Assembly: GCA_031835245.1 (NCBI GenBank)
Contig: JAVKOQ010000199.1
Location: 1-64,000 of the forward strand
From: Balamuthia mandrillaris
Lineage: Eukaryota > Discosea > Longamoebia > Balamuthiidae
Direction: 5' to 3'
Length of the DNA stretch: 64,000 bases
Below the pieces are notes generated by a model. The model was given only the letters and a program-made list of their open reading frames with translations. It was not told where the DNA came from and did not search any database. Positions within the stretch are counted from its first letter, which is position 1. Every line of letters starts with the position of its first letter. Both the position numbers and the translations under genes were made by a program. Below, in pieces: positions 10,001-21,607 of this stretch.

Positions 10001-12830
10001 GGAAGAAGTAAGAAGCAGTGGAAGAATGAGCGAGAGGGAGAGAGAGAGAGAGAAAGTGAAAGAAAGAACGCACAGTTCGTCCCGCGTCCGGAGAGCCATA
10101 CTTCAACGTTTGTGAACTTATCGGTAATCTTGACATTGCTTTTGTTATTTATCAGTGTGAGGAGGTTTTTTGCGCGAAGAAGAAAGATAGCCTAACCTTG
10201 CAACCTAAAGCCACGATAGTCCACAAGGACCATCATCGGATAATGCAGCTCCTCCAATCCCAAGTTGAACAGATATCCCATTGCCAACAGCTCATTGGCC
10301 GCTACTTTGGCCGCCTCCTCCGTTCCATCATAGAGTCCTTTGTGGTTCAACGCAAACTTGAAGTAAATGTCTTGTACCAAGTACTTCTCTCCGCCGGCAA
10401 CGCCAGAGCCAAGAATGGGCTGGATGGTCTTTTGGTGAGGAGGAAGGTAGACTTCTGCAATGATGATCTTGCCGTAGCTTGTGGCGGAGGCCACAAAGTC
10501 GTGAGCCAGAGAAGCGAGTTTTTCGTAGGCTCTCATGCGAACCTCTTTCTTGGCGTCAATTGGGAGTGATCTTTTTGTTTGTGATTAAATAAGAGGAGGA
10601 AGGATAAGCAAGAAGAAAGGCAGCAAATGTACCTAACGGTATGAACAGCCTTTTGAAAGCGTTCGTTCCATCGAAGAGTACTGCTCTTTCCAGCAGCAAC
10701 GCCAACCATCTGCTGATTCTGCTCGCTTCCCTTGTCCAATCCAAGTTTCTCTCTCAACAAGTACCGAATGCCTCTGTCCTCCTTTTCCAACTCGCAAAGA
10801 ATGCTTCTCAGCTCTTCAGCGCTTAAACTGTGAAGCTTTTCGTTCAAGTCTGAATGACTTTGGGTTGAGGCCGTTAACATGTCTTTCGAATTTCTCGAGG
10901 TGAGAAGAGAATTGTTGTTGTTCGCTTCTTCTTTGTTATGCCGCACTAACCGAGCAACGGTTTTTTGGTTGTTGAGGACTGGCATTTCTTGTTCTTCTTT
11001 TTGTTGATGTTTTGATGCTTCTTCTTTATCCTGTTCTTCGTTGGAAATGATGTATGTTTTGGGAGTGTCGTTGTTGTCTTTTATTTCTGTCGTGAAGGAA
11101 GAGGAATAAGACGATGCAGTAGACGTTGACGTTTGAACCTTTGTTTCTGAGGACGACAGTACTAAGTTTTCAGCGTCAGAAGCTTCGCTGCTTTGTAAAG
11201 ACACATCATCTGTATCACTCAACTCATCTTCTTCCGCTTCTTCTTCATATTCTACATCATCCTCGTCGTCGTCGTCTTCTTCTTCTGGATGAAACCCTTC
11301 TGCATCACTTTCATATGGAGAAGCAAGTCCTGTAGTCAAAAGTGAAGGGGTTACATACTGCTCACTAAACGAACGTCGAGAGACAATCGGTGATGGGGCG
11401 TCTTCTCCTTCTTCTCTTCTTTTTTCTTGTTCTACTGCTGGTTGTTGCTCCGCTTCGGTGTAAGTGCTTAACAACGCAAAAAACTGTTTAGATGCTGTTT
11501 GTCGCCTACTCTTTCGTTTTTCTTTCTCGTTTGCTTCCTCTTTATCACTCTTCTCTGTTGTTTTGTTGTTGCCTTTCGTTCTTTGATTTCCTAACAATAA
11601 ACGATGTTGCTGTTGCGGTTGATGTTGTTGCTTCAAAAAGTTGTTGTTGTTCACTAAAGGCGACCGAAAAACTTGTTTTGCTAGAGCTTCGGCGTCCTCT
11701 TCTGATCGCTTTTCTTCTGTTGTCTTGTTTACGCTCTTCGATTTCTTTTTCTTGGTTGTCTTCGTTTTCTCCTCACTCTTTGTCTTCTTCTTTTTCTTCT
11801 TTTTCTTTTCCACTTCTCCCTTCTGTTTCTTTGTTCCTTTGGGCGCTTTCTCTTCCCTTCCCGCGTCTTTTATGCTCTTCTCAGTAACATATCGATAAAC
11901 GTAAGACGCCGTGCGATGCTCTCTGGTGGGGTTGCTGCTCTCTTCTTCCATCGAAGAAACCAACGAAGCCGAAGAGGAAGAAGAGGAAGTAGTTGCTGTT
12001 GTTAAAGTTGGTGTCGACAACGTTGCTGTTCTCATTCTCGAGAGAACCTCTTCGGCTGAAACCGCTCTATACATCCCTGCCTCCAGCTCCTCCAACAGAT
12101 CGGCAGAGGACTCCACCTGCTCTCTCTGCTGCTGCCGCTTCCTGGCAAAGTGAAGTCTATAGCCTTCAACGTCGTCCTCCTCCACAACGGCCTTGTCCTT
12201 GCTGCTGTCTCCTCCTCCTGCAGCTTCTTCCATGGCAACTTGTCTAAAAACAAAGCTTTCCCCATCATCCCCTTCATCTCCTTCTTCGTCATCATCATCA
12301 TCTTCTTCCGATACTTCTCCGTCTATTTCTCTTTCTCTTTCTTTTTCATTCGTCACCTGCTTTTCTTCTCTCTCGGGTGTCGTCAAGGTAAACGTCGGCA
12401 GCGAAGTAAGAGCAGAAGTGGCAACAGAAGACGAAAAGTTGGGAGAAGACGCGACGACGGAGCGAGAGCGAGAGCGTGAGCGAGAGTGCCGACCTTCCTC
12501 TTCCTCCTTCTCCCATCGCTCTCGAATGGCGGCGCGACGCTGGGCAAAGAGAACGTTGTCCGATGCCCCAGCTGGCTCCGCCCCCTTGCGTGCGCCCAGG
12601 CCTCGAACATAGCGAGGGATCAGCGGGCAAACGTGCAGCCAAGTGCTGGAAGCGGTCAACAACATCCTCCGCAGCGGCTCATCTTCTTCCTCCTCTTCGG
12701 CTCTGGCAAAGAGATCTTTTGTCTGTTTGATGGGCCTGCTCAGTTTATCCTTGGCGTTTGGGTTGTGCTCCACCTCATTGCCGGCAATGATCGAAAGCTT
12801 CCGGGCGCGTTGTCGTAGCTCCGAGTGCAT
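7068..12830 (-). CDS. Clu-domain protein with TPR region and C-terminal coiled coil
   Basis: Nine exons, 5' to 3': 12830-10633, 10570-10197, 10138-10074, 9982-9845, 9780-9719, 9648-9495, 9420-8874, 8783-8438, 8337-7068; 1717 residues. The first 700 residues are acidic, Ser/Glu/Lys-rich and probably disordered. A Clu-like core follows: RWNERFQ near residue 720, then LASLAHDFVASA, RLPISSQTLKYGSPDAGRTV, TPVDLEAHIGTDGRIYLLD and ARVFPPE. These match the central domain of CLU/TIF31-type proteins, which bind mRNAs for mitochondrial proteins and control mitochondrial distribution. TPR-like units (residues about 1230-1400) and a long Lys/Glu/Gln coiled coil (about 1490-1700) complete it. I do not see the N-terminal ubiquitin-like Clu_N domain, so it is Clu-like rather than a plain CLUH orthologue. 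An ATG at 12914 in the same frame is possible; 12830 is used because a pyrimidine-rich AG just before it could be a 3' splice site. Confidence 0.75.
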
Positions 12831-13251
12831 GACCTGACGTAGAGAGACTTTCTTCTTCCTTTCTTTGTGTTTTATTTGTAGACATAATTTATGTCGACTT
12901 AATATCATTTTCAAATCGCCAATGAAAAATCAAAAGAGTAATTGATATTGATTGTAGACATCTCGAACAGAGAATCTCGTAGGTTGACTCGGTGGGTGCA
13001 GGAGTCGACAGAAAAAATGCAATCGAAAAAATTGTCCCGATGAAAAAATGAATTCCCCGAACGTGGAGGACCAATAGGGAAATTAAAAAAACGCCGAGCT
13101 AATCCACATTTCCAAGTGGTGAAACAAACGCCCGTTGGTTGGACCAAATACAAAAAGCAAAGTTCTCTCTGTCCAACTCGCTCTTTCCACGCACACACAC
13201 ACACCACAACCACCACCACCACAAGCCAAAACCAAAGCCACTCGGTATACC
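12831..13251. promoter_or_regulatory. divergent promoter region between the Clu/TPR and aldo/keto reductase genes
   Basis: 421 bp separate two divergent start codons. GTCGAC cores occur at about 12893 and 13003 and a related gtagac at about 12955. CACACA and CCACCA runs at 13190-13230 precede the reductase ATG. No other gene fits here. Confidence 0.45.
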
Positions 13252-15122
13252 ATGCAACAAGCGGAGAGCGGGGTGAAACTGCAGTACAAGCCTCTGGGCA
13301 ACACCGGCCTTATGGTCAGCGAGCTCTGCCTCGGCGCCATGACCTTTGCCACCACCGGTTCGGCTGTGCTGCTTTTTGCGTTTACTCTCTCATGTGGTTT
13401 TATATGGTGGGTTAACGTAGAGGAACATAAACAAAAAAAAAAACGAACAACAGAGAAAGGGGTGTGGGGTATGCCGGCTTCCAATGAGGAACAGAGCCAT
13501 GCCATTTTGGACCGGTTCGTGGCTGCTGGGGGCAACTTTATCGACACTGCCGACGTGTACGGCGAGTCTGAAGAGGTGAGTGCTGCTCTACCTCTTGTCC
13601 GTGTCCTTTTATTCTGCCTCTGCTTGTTGTTGTGGTTCTTCTTGTTCTTTTTCTTTCTCCTCTGCTGCTTGTTCTTGTTCTTGTTCTTGTTCTTGTTCTT
13701 GTTCTTGTTCTTGTTCTTGTTCTTGTTCTTGTTCTTGTTCTTGTTCTTGTTCTTCTTGTTCTTCTTCTTCTTCTTCTTCTTCTTCTTCCGTTTGTTTTTT
13801 TCTTTTTCTCACGGCTTCAAAAACAAAAAGGTTCTGGGCCGTTGGTTGGTAAAGCAGAGAAGAGAGAGTTTGGTCATTGCGACCAAGGTTCGAGGCCGTA
13901 ACGGCCCTACCGTCAACGACGTCGGACTGAGCAGGAAGCACATCTTCGACTCAGTGGAACGCAGCTTGAAGGCTTTGCAAACTGACTATATCGACTTATA
14001 TCAGGTTTCCCTCGCTCTTTTGTTGTGTTCTCTCCTTATCTTGTACTTCTGCTCTGTTTCGTCCGTTTCGTCTGTATCGTTCGCGTTCATACTCATCAAC
14101 ATGAGTTCCTAAAGGTACATTCATGGGATATAAGCACACCATTGAAGGAGACGTTGACGGCCTTGAATGACCTCGTTCGCAGCGGCAAGGTCCGTTACGT
14201 TGGCATCTCCAACTACTCAGGATGGCAGCTACAGAAGGCGAAAGATATCTGCAAACATTTGGACTATGCTCGTATGCTCTTCTCATCCTTTATCCTCGTT
14301 CTTGCTGTGCGTTCTTGCTGACCTGATTGAATACGAAACCAGCTATTGTGAGTTTGCAAATCCAGTACAGCCTTTTGTGTCGTTGGACCGAGTGGGAGCT
14401 GCTTCCTGTCTGTAAGAATGAGGGCGTGGGCGTCTTGCCTTGGTCTCCTCTCAAAGGTTTGTTTTCGTCTCTTTTGCTTGTTTGTTTTTGCGTCCCGTCT
14501 CATTCTTTCTGTTTTTTGTGAAACAGGAGGATGGTTGACTGGCAAGTTCAAGCGCTCTGAAAAGAGCGTGAAGGAAGAGGCCACTGGAAGCCGTGTTGGA
14601 TGGGCTCAAAACGTTGGATGGTAGAACCTTCTCTCGCCTTTATGTTTGTTTCATTTTCTTACGAATGATGTTTTCTTTTTTAAAAAAAACATAGGGAGCA
14701 AACAAACGTGGACAGTTTGGACAACGAGCACACATGGAAAGTGTTGGAGGTCCTCAAACAAATCGCGGAGAGCAAGGGAAAGAGCCAAGCCCAAGTGGCC
14801 TTGCGTTGGTTGTTGCAAAAGCCCACCGTCACTTGTCCCATCATTGGAGCTAGAACACTTGCTCATCTCGAAGATAACTTGGTACAGTTTATTCGTTCTT
14901 AATATTGCTCTTCTTGTTCTTCTCGTTTGTCTGCTTTCGGTTGGCAGTTTGCTTCTCTTTCTATTCAGTGAGTTCTTCTCTGGTGGGCTAACAACAAAAA
15001 AATAGGGAGCTGTTGGATGGAGTCTGACCGAGGAAGAGATGAAGCAACTGGATGAGGCCAGCGCCATCGAGGTTCCTTATCCTTGGGGCATGTACTGGAA
15101 CACCGCCAGGGACCGTTACTAA
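13252..15122 (+). CDS. aldo/keto reductase family oxidoreductase
   Basis: NAD(P)H-dependent carbonyl reductase of the (beta/alpha)8 barrel AKR superfamily, closest in style to the Tas / voltage-gated K+ channel beta-subunit type. Eight exons: 13252-13357, 13460-13575, 13831-14004, 14115-14271, 14343-14456, 14527-14620, 14695-14881, 15006-15122; 354 residues. Visible signatures: [18 protein letters not shown] at the start, FIDTADVYG with the catalytic Asp and Tyr, VIATKVRG with the catalytic Lys, DLYQVHSWD with the catalytic His, [41 protein letters not shown], and [16 protein letters not shown] for cofactor binding. All four catalytic residues are present, so the enzyme should be active. The substrate cannot be told. 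The gene shares a 421-bp divergent promoter with the Clu/TPR gene; its stop is 200 bp from the stop of the convergent dehydrogenase. Confidence 0.93.
13658..13790 (+). repeat. TTCTTG hexanucleotide and TTC repeats in reductase intron 2
   Basis: About 15 copies of a TTCTTG-type unit pass into a pure TTC run in the 255-nt intron 13576-13830. The reverse strand gives a poly-Glu/Gln frame that is not a gene. Confidence 0.95.
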
Positions 15123-15321
15123 GACAAAAAAACCAGATTGCTTGTCCTGCCGACACGTATCGTGGATGAGTTCCCCACGTTGAACATACCCCATGTTGCA
15201 TAAACATTTGCACCATAGTTTGTCTTTCATTCCTCTCCGGGGAAGCTACTCAGAAGACCACTAACAGAAGGAGAATGGAGATGCCCTATCCTACAAACAG
15301 CAAGAGTTCCTTTAGTTGTTT

Positions 15322-17408
15322 TCATTTAGCAGGAGACAGAGCGGCAAGGGCGGGCAGCGAGTCGATGCCATAAACGGAGAGCGCGGCCGTTTCAGCAATG
15401 TTTCTTCCCTGAAGGCGATTCGCTTCGTCCAGGTACTCTTTGCCCATCAAGCGTTGAGCCCATCGTATCAGCATGGATATCACAGCCACTGCGTGCGTGC
15501 GGAAGCGTTGAGCAAAAGCAGGATGATGGGTTGGTGGGGGTGGAGCGAACCTTCAACGCCAACCAGGTCCGCAATGGAGCGGAGGAGCACAAGGCCAAAG
15601 GGGACGTCCTCCTGAAAATACCGGTGATGCGGGTCCAACGTGTACAATCCCTTTGCTGTCTGCTTCAACGGCGTTCTTCAAACACGCACACACCACACCA
15701 TGTTAGCTCTTTCTCTCTCTCCCTCCCGCTCGCAAAAACGAAAGAAGAACAGTTCCACAAAACCTTACCGTATGCCTCTGTAGGACTTGTTGCTCCGGAT
15801 GGTGCTCCACAGAGAGGTCTTGTCCTCGATGTCCTCCTCGTAGACTTTGACCTGCGCCTCCTGCAGCGGCCACACGAAGCCCAGGTCGACGCGCCCCCCG
15901 CTCTGCCGCTCCACCGCTCGTCGGATCAGCTGGACTTCCATGTCGGCCAGCTTCAGGGTGGAGGCGGAGAGCTCGTTCATGTCTTGGTAGAAGAGCGGGG
16001 GCTCCACCAGCGGGATGCCGTCCCAGCACGGCCCAAAGCGGCCCCACAGGATGGACGGATGCATGATGGGGTTGCCTGGCGTTAGCGTGATGTTGAGGAA
16101 GTGAGGCAGGATGGCTGTCGGGATGTCGTGAAGCTCCTTTTTTTTGTGTGTTGTTTGAAGTACAGCGTGTAAGTGAAAGCTGCTTGCTGTTCTTCACACT
16201 ATGAGACATCTTTGATGAAGCTGAGAGAAAAGATAGAAGAAGAAGGGAAGCAGAAGAAGAAGAAGAAGAAGAACAAGAAGAAGAAGCAGCAGCAGAAGAA
16301 GAAGAGAGATGCGTGTATACCTCGATCTTGGCTCTCACTCGCTCCTCCACCTCCTTCTCGTGCTCCTCCTCCTCATCGCCGTACTTTGCCACCGCCACGA
16401 ACAGCTTGGCTTTGGGTCCCAGACATCTGGCCAGCTGCCCAACCTTGAGGCATCTGCTGGTATACGGGATATCCTTCAATCCGAAGAGAATCGGCCGCGC
16501 ACTCCTCCCATCTTTGTTGTCTCTTTCTTCCTCCGCTTCATGCTCCCCTTCCCCATCTTCTTTTGCCTCTTCCGTGTGCTTCATCTTGGCTTTGTCCCTC
16601 CAAAGGCCCAACGCATGGGCCGCAACGTAGTCGAATCCTCCCATCGCTGGGACCGCTCCGATCATCACTCGCTTCTCCTCTCGCTTCCACCGTCCGCTTC
16701 CAGCCTCTGCTGCTTCTCCTTCACCCCCTTCAGAGGAAGAGGAAGAAGAGGAAGAGGAAGGGCGGAGGTGAGGCGCGATGCTGCGAAGCAGCGCTTCGCG
16801 GGCCTGGGAGGGCACGGTGAGGAGGATGAGGTCCGAGCCGGGGATGACCTCGGCGGGGTCGGCGCTCACCCGATGCAGCCGCCCGATGTGGGAGCGCTCC
16901 CTGGAGGCCTCCGCATCGGCGCCCACGCGGAGCTCCTCCCGGCTGAGCACTTCTATCCCTCCTTTTCCTCCTTCTTCGATTCCCTTTTTGTTTTATGCAT
17001 ATATTATTTTTAATATTTTTATAAAAAAAAAACTTAAATTGAAAAAAAGTTTTTAAAATAATTGAAAATTGAAAATAGATAAAAAAAATTTAAAAGAATT
17101 GGAAAGAAATAAAATATAAAATAAAAATAAAAATAATAATAAAAATAAAAATATAAATAAAAAAAAAAATAAATAAAAAAGAAAAGGAGAGGAGAAATAC
17201 TTGGAGAACTTCGTCAGGGCGACGGGTGAGGAGGTTGATGCGAAGGTTGGGACGGGAGCCCCACAACCCGATCCACACGTGGGCAAGGTTTCCTGCGCCT
17301 TTTAATACACATATTACAGCGTAACGATGATTTCGTATAACGATCAATAACACAAAAAAAAAACTTAACAACAGACAAACCGCAAATAGTGATTTGTTCA
17401 GGTTCCAT
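15322..17408 (-). CDS. NAD/NADP octopine/nopaline-dehydrogenase-family oxidoreductase
   Basis: Family members reductively condense an amino acid with pyruvate or 2-oxoglutarate (opine dehydrogenases); some family members have other substrates. Six exons, 5' to 3': 17408-17381, 17298-17201, 16983-16321, 16136-15769, 15675-15551, 15488-15322; 482 residues. The N-terminus EQITICGAGNLAHVW is a Rossmann GxGNxA loop made by joining exons 1 and 2. LILLTVPSQAREALL follows as the second half of the NAD(P) fold. The C-terminal octopine-dehydrogenase domain is visible as NPIMHPSILWGR, then RYFQEDVPFGLVLLRSIADL, then MLIRWAQRLMGKEYL. Compared with the family, there are two acidic/Ser-rich inserts (about residues 130-150 and 180-220). 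Intron 2 is A/T-rich; intron 3 holds GAA repeats. The exact substrate is not predictable. Confidence 0.82.
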
Positions 17409-17817
17409 CGCTGTTGCCCGGTTGTGGCTCTCTCTGTATATGAGCGGTGGCTGGAGCTTGCTTCTTGCTGTTCGGCGTTTGTAGAAAACTTTCTCTGTTT
17501 TTTTTCTCTGTTTTCCATTCACCTCGTTTATTGTTTGGTGTTGAATTAATTGCCATAATTGGAAAAAAGCCCTCGTGTTACCTTCCTTTTATAGAACAAA
17601 TGTAGACAATTTGCAATTTCACCAAATTTTTGAATTTCCGGCAACAAAATTCAAAAAAATCGTAATTATCTTGATAATGAAGGAATTAATCAACGTTGCT
17701 TCAATTCTATCTCAAAAAATCGAACAACAACGTTTTATTTCCCATTTATGGTGAATTTATCGTCAAATTGTTTCGCTCCTGCCGACAAAAACAAAATAAA
17801 AATAAGAAGAAAGGAAA
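17409..17817. promoter_or_regulatory. divergent promoter region between the octopine-dehydrogenase-like and acyl-CoA oxidase genes
   Basis: 409 bp, A/T-rich, between two divergent ATGs. No gene is seen. A longer N-terminus for the dehydrogenase would read into it but would place the Rossmann loop far from the start, so 17408 is preferred. Confidence 0.45.
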
Positions 17818-18319
17818 ATGGACAGCAAGAGAGAGGCGGTGCAGGATGGCCCCGCCCTCCTCCGGCAAGAGCGCGCCCAGGCCTCCTTTCCCCTCCGCGA
17901 CATGACCCACTTTCTCGACGGCGGCCCCCAGCGGACCGCCAAGAAGGAGGCCCTCCGCGCCATCGCCCTCCAGGACCCCCTCTTCTCCCTGGAGAGCAAC
18001 CAGAACAAGGCCTTCCTCTCCCGCGAGGAGCGCTACCGCAACGGCCTCCGCCTGGTCAACCGCGTGCAGGCGCTCCGCCTGAAGCACGGCTGGACCCACG
18101 AGGAGCGCGTGCTGTTCGAGGAGGAGGCCTGCACGGAGAGCCTCCCCACGGGCCTCAACGACGTGGCCTTTGTGCCGTTTGTGAGGAGCCAGGGCACCGA
18201 GGAGCAGATCCAGAAATGGGCCGTCCCTGCTGAGAACTATGTGAGTGAGAGAAGCTGTGCTTTCTTCTTTCTTTCTTGTCGTTTCTTGTCGTTTCTTTCT
18301 TTCTTCTCTCCCTCCCTCC

Positions 18320-18418
<99 letters not shown>

Positions 18419-20687
18419 ACACAAACTTAACAAAAAAAACAAAAACAAATTCAGGAAATAATAGGTTCGTACAGCCAAACGGAGCTTGGGCACGGGTCGA
18501 ACGTGCAGGGCCTCCAGACGACGGCGCTTTACCTGCCGGACTCGGATGAGTTTGAGCTCAACACGGACAGCATTACCGCTACAAAATGGTGGCCCGGCGC
18601 TATAGCTCATACCGCCACTCATACTGTGCTCATGGCTCGTCTTTTGATCCCTGATCGTGGTTTGAACCTTCGCTTTGTTCTTTGTTCTCTCTGGTCTTCT
18701 TCTTTCCTCGTTTGTTCATTTCCCTATTTCCTGACTTCTTATTCCTTCCCTCTCTCCATTGCAAAGAAAACAAAAACAAAATTAAGGACTATGGCGTGCA
18801 CGGCTTTGTCGTTCAACTTCGTTGCCTCGAAACGCATCAACCCCTTCCCGGCATCACGTTAGGAGACATAGGTCCCAAAATGGGATCTCCTGCTGTGGAC
18901 AACGGCTTCATGCGTTTGCAGGGAGTGAGAATCCCGAGAACCAACATGTTGATGAGGCACGCTCAAGTGGAGAAAGGGACGGGAGCCTACAGCAAACCGC
19001 CTCACTCAAAGATAGCCTACTTGGGAATGGTTTACATTCGTGTTAAGCTCGTTTTGAGGTATATTTTGCGTTCTCCCCTTTCCTTTTGTTTTTGTATATA
19101 GAGAGGTTTGTTTGCTGACTACAGATATTTTTGTCCATGAAGTGCGGCGTCCGCCTTAGCACGTGGTGTCACTGTGGCGACGCGCTACTCTGCCGTGCGC
19201 CGCCAATTCGGTCCAGAGCCCGGTGCTCCTGAGAAACAGGTTTCCTGCTCTCTCTCTCTCTCTTTGGTGTCGTTCATTCTGCCTGTCTTTGTGTGGTTTT
19301 CATTCCTAACCTTCATTTCATTTCTTTCTTATATTCTAATCAACTAACATAACGACAGCTGTTGGACTACAAGTTACAACAGTATCGCATTCTGCCGCAC
19401 GTAGCTCGCACCTACGCTCTCATCTTCACCGGTCGTTACATGCAAAACCTCTTTGACACGTTGTCCTCTCATCTCGCCTCCTATTCTTCTTCCTCTGCTT
19501 CGTCTTCCTCTGATCCATTTGCCACCCTTCCGTTAGTCCATGCAACAAGCTCCGGTTTGAAGAGTTGGTGCACTTTTATGGCTGCTGAGGGATTGGAGAG
19601 CTGTCGCCGCACATTGGGAGGCCATGGCTACGCTCATTACAGTGGAATTTCTGAGATTACAGCCGGTTATGTTGGTATATTGGCGGCTGAAGGGGAGAAC
19701 TACCTGCTGACGCAGCAAACGGCGCGCTATCTGTTGAAGCTGTTCGAGAAGACCAAGAGGGAGAAGAGAGTGCCGGAAGAGGCGTCGATGGCGGATTATT
19801 TGGAGAAGTGTCGCGAGGAGGGCATTTTGGAGAGGGAAAAGTGTACTGCGACGACGTTACAAGAGTTGCTCTTACCGGAAACCCTGGTGATGATGCTGCT
19901 TTCTTATTGCTTTCATCTTTTTTCTTCCAACTAACAATCAACCAACTTTCACATTATAACAGTTGGATGCATTTGGTCATCGCACAGCAAGAATCTTAAC
20001 ACAAGTAGCCCAACTGATAGCCGAACAAATGATGTCAGGCAAAGCAAAGAAGCTCACAGAGGCATGGAGCAACGCCCTCATCGAGATTGCTGCTCTCTCC
20101 AAGGCCCACAGCACTTTTACCATCTTGGTCTGCTTTGTGCGCACTTTGGAGGAGATAAAGTTGCAGCAGCCAAAACTCTACTTTCCTCTTCAACGACTTT
20201 GTAGTTTATATGGTTTGTTTTGTTTTTTTTTTAATATCTTCTGGTTTCATATTTTCTTTCTTATTCGCTTTATAAAACCGGAACAGCTCTTTACGAAATG
20301 GAGCAAAACTTGGGCGAGTTTATGGAAGACGGGTACTTGTCTTCCGCGCAAGCGAAACTCGTTCGAGATGGTTTACGTCAAGTGTTGGATGATGTGCGTC
20401 CTGATGCTGTTCCTTTGGTCGATGCTTTAAACATTCCTGACCACATTCTTGCCTCCTGTCTGGGTCGTTATGGTTCGTTCTCTTCTCTCTTCTCTCTTCT
20501 CTCTCTCCCCCTTCGTTCCTTTCTAATGACATTTTCACCATCAAAAACAGATGGAAGAGTGTATGAGGCGATGTACGAGTGGGTTCAGGGCAACCCCATG
20601 AACAAAACGGCAGTGAACAGCGGCTATGAGTACATCCGCCCTCTCATTCGCAAGGAACTCAAACCACTCGGCCACGCCAACCTTTAA
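17818..20687 (+). CDS. peroxisomal acyl-CoA oxidase
   Basis: FAD enzyme that converts acyl-CoA to trans-2-enoyl-CoA with release of H2O2, the first step of peroxisomal beta-oxidation. Eight exons: 17818-18240, 18455-18656, 18767-19058, 19143-19239, 19359-19886, 19963-20212, 20287-20472, 20551-20687; 704 residues, a normal length. Signatures: GSYSQTELGHGSNVQGLQT, TATKWWPGAIAHTATH, GVHGFVVQLR, GDIGPKMGSPAVDNGFM, ARGVTVATRYSAVRRQFGP, RRTLGGHGYAHYSGISEI, and AAEGENYLLTQQTARYLLK with the likely catalytic Glu. The 3' splice site of exon 3 is the least certain: 18767 keeps frame and adds a short Asn/Lys-rich turn before KDYGVHGF. The C-terminus is HANL; ANL is a weak PTS1-like tripeptide, not the canonical SKL. 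It is convergent with the next gene, 126 bp between stops. Confidence 0.95.
18310..18418 (+). repeat. CT microsatellite in acyl-CoA oxidase intron 1
   Basis: About 50 CT dinucleotides interrupted by a few CGCT units, filling half of intron 1 (18241-18454). It lies on the sense strand. Confidence 0.95.
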
Positions 20688-20813
20688 AGGCCACTCCTTC
20701 CTCTTGTTCTTCTCCTTTCTTTTTTGGTTTCCTCTTTTCTTGTTTTCAAAAACAAGTCTTAGGTTTCTTTTCTTTTATTTTTGTTCTTTGTGGTTTGTGC
20801 TTTCTTCTTCTGT

Positions 20814-21560
20814 TTAATCATCTCTATAATGATCATAACGAGAGTCGAATTTGATCTCCTCGACAGCGTCCGCGTTCTCCAGGTACAACACCTTCAGCTT
20901 CTCCTTGTGAAACCTCAACACCTTCAAAAAGTCGGAGTGGTTCTCCAACATCTTCTCCCTCCTCTTCATGGCTCCCGGCTCATCTCCCATGTTTCCCTCC
21001 ACAAACGCCAAGTCCTGCAGCAACTCCTCCTCCACACACTGTCTCCTCTCGTTCTCCTCCGGATACTTTCTAATAGCCTCCAACTGCGCCTCAATCATCT
21101 CCTTCTCTAACTGGTGGTACTTCTTCAGGCGGCCATCCACGGAGGCCTTGAAAAAGTCCTGACTCTCACGGAGGTTGTGCGTGATCTCCTCCAAGCCGCG
21201 AGCGTACATGGTGGCCTCCTCCTTGGCGAGCGCAGGAGTTGGTGGTGCGTCCTTCAGCTTTGGATAGTTGAGAGTCTTGCTGCAATAGTCGTCCAGATGG
21301 AGCTCCAGCCACTCGCAGACGCGCACGATGCCGGTGCTCCACTCGTAGAGGCTCTTGTATTCTTGGAGCTTCTCCTCGAATTGTTGACGTTGGGCCTCGA
21401 GACGGTCCTTCTCGGATTGGAGTTGGCGCAGGAACTCCTTTTGCTTTGGGTGGCCACTTCAATTTTTTTTTTGGGTTGTTTATTGGGAGTTAATAATGAA
21501 CGAAAGGAAGCAGAAAGAAGAGAAAGCAAAAGAAGAAAAGAAAGAAGAAAGTAGAAAAAG

Positions 21561-21607
<47 letters not shown>

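Noticed and set aside
12830-12914. Extended N-terminus for the Clu/TPR protein from the ATG at 12914
   Set aside because: Possible but weaker: the extra residues are Lys/Arg-rich and a plausible 3' splice site lies between the two ATGs.
13609-13941. Poly-Glu/Gln frame on the minus strand
   Set aside because: Reverse reading of the TTCTTG repeat in a reductase intron.
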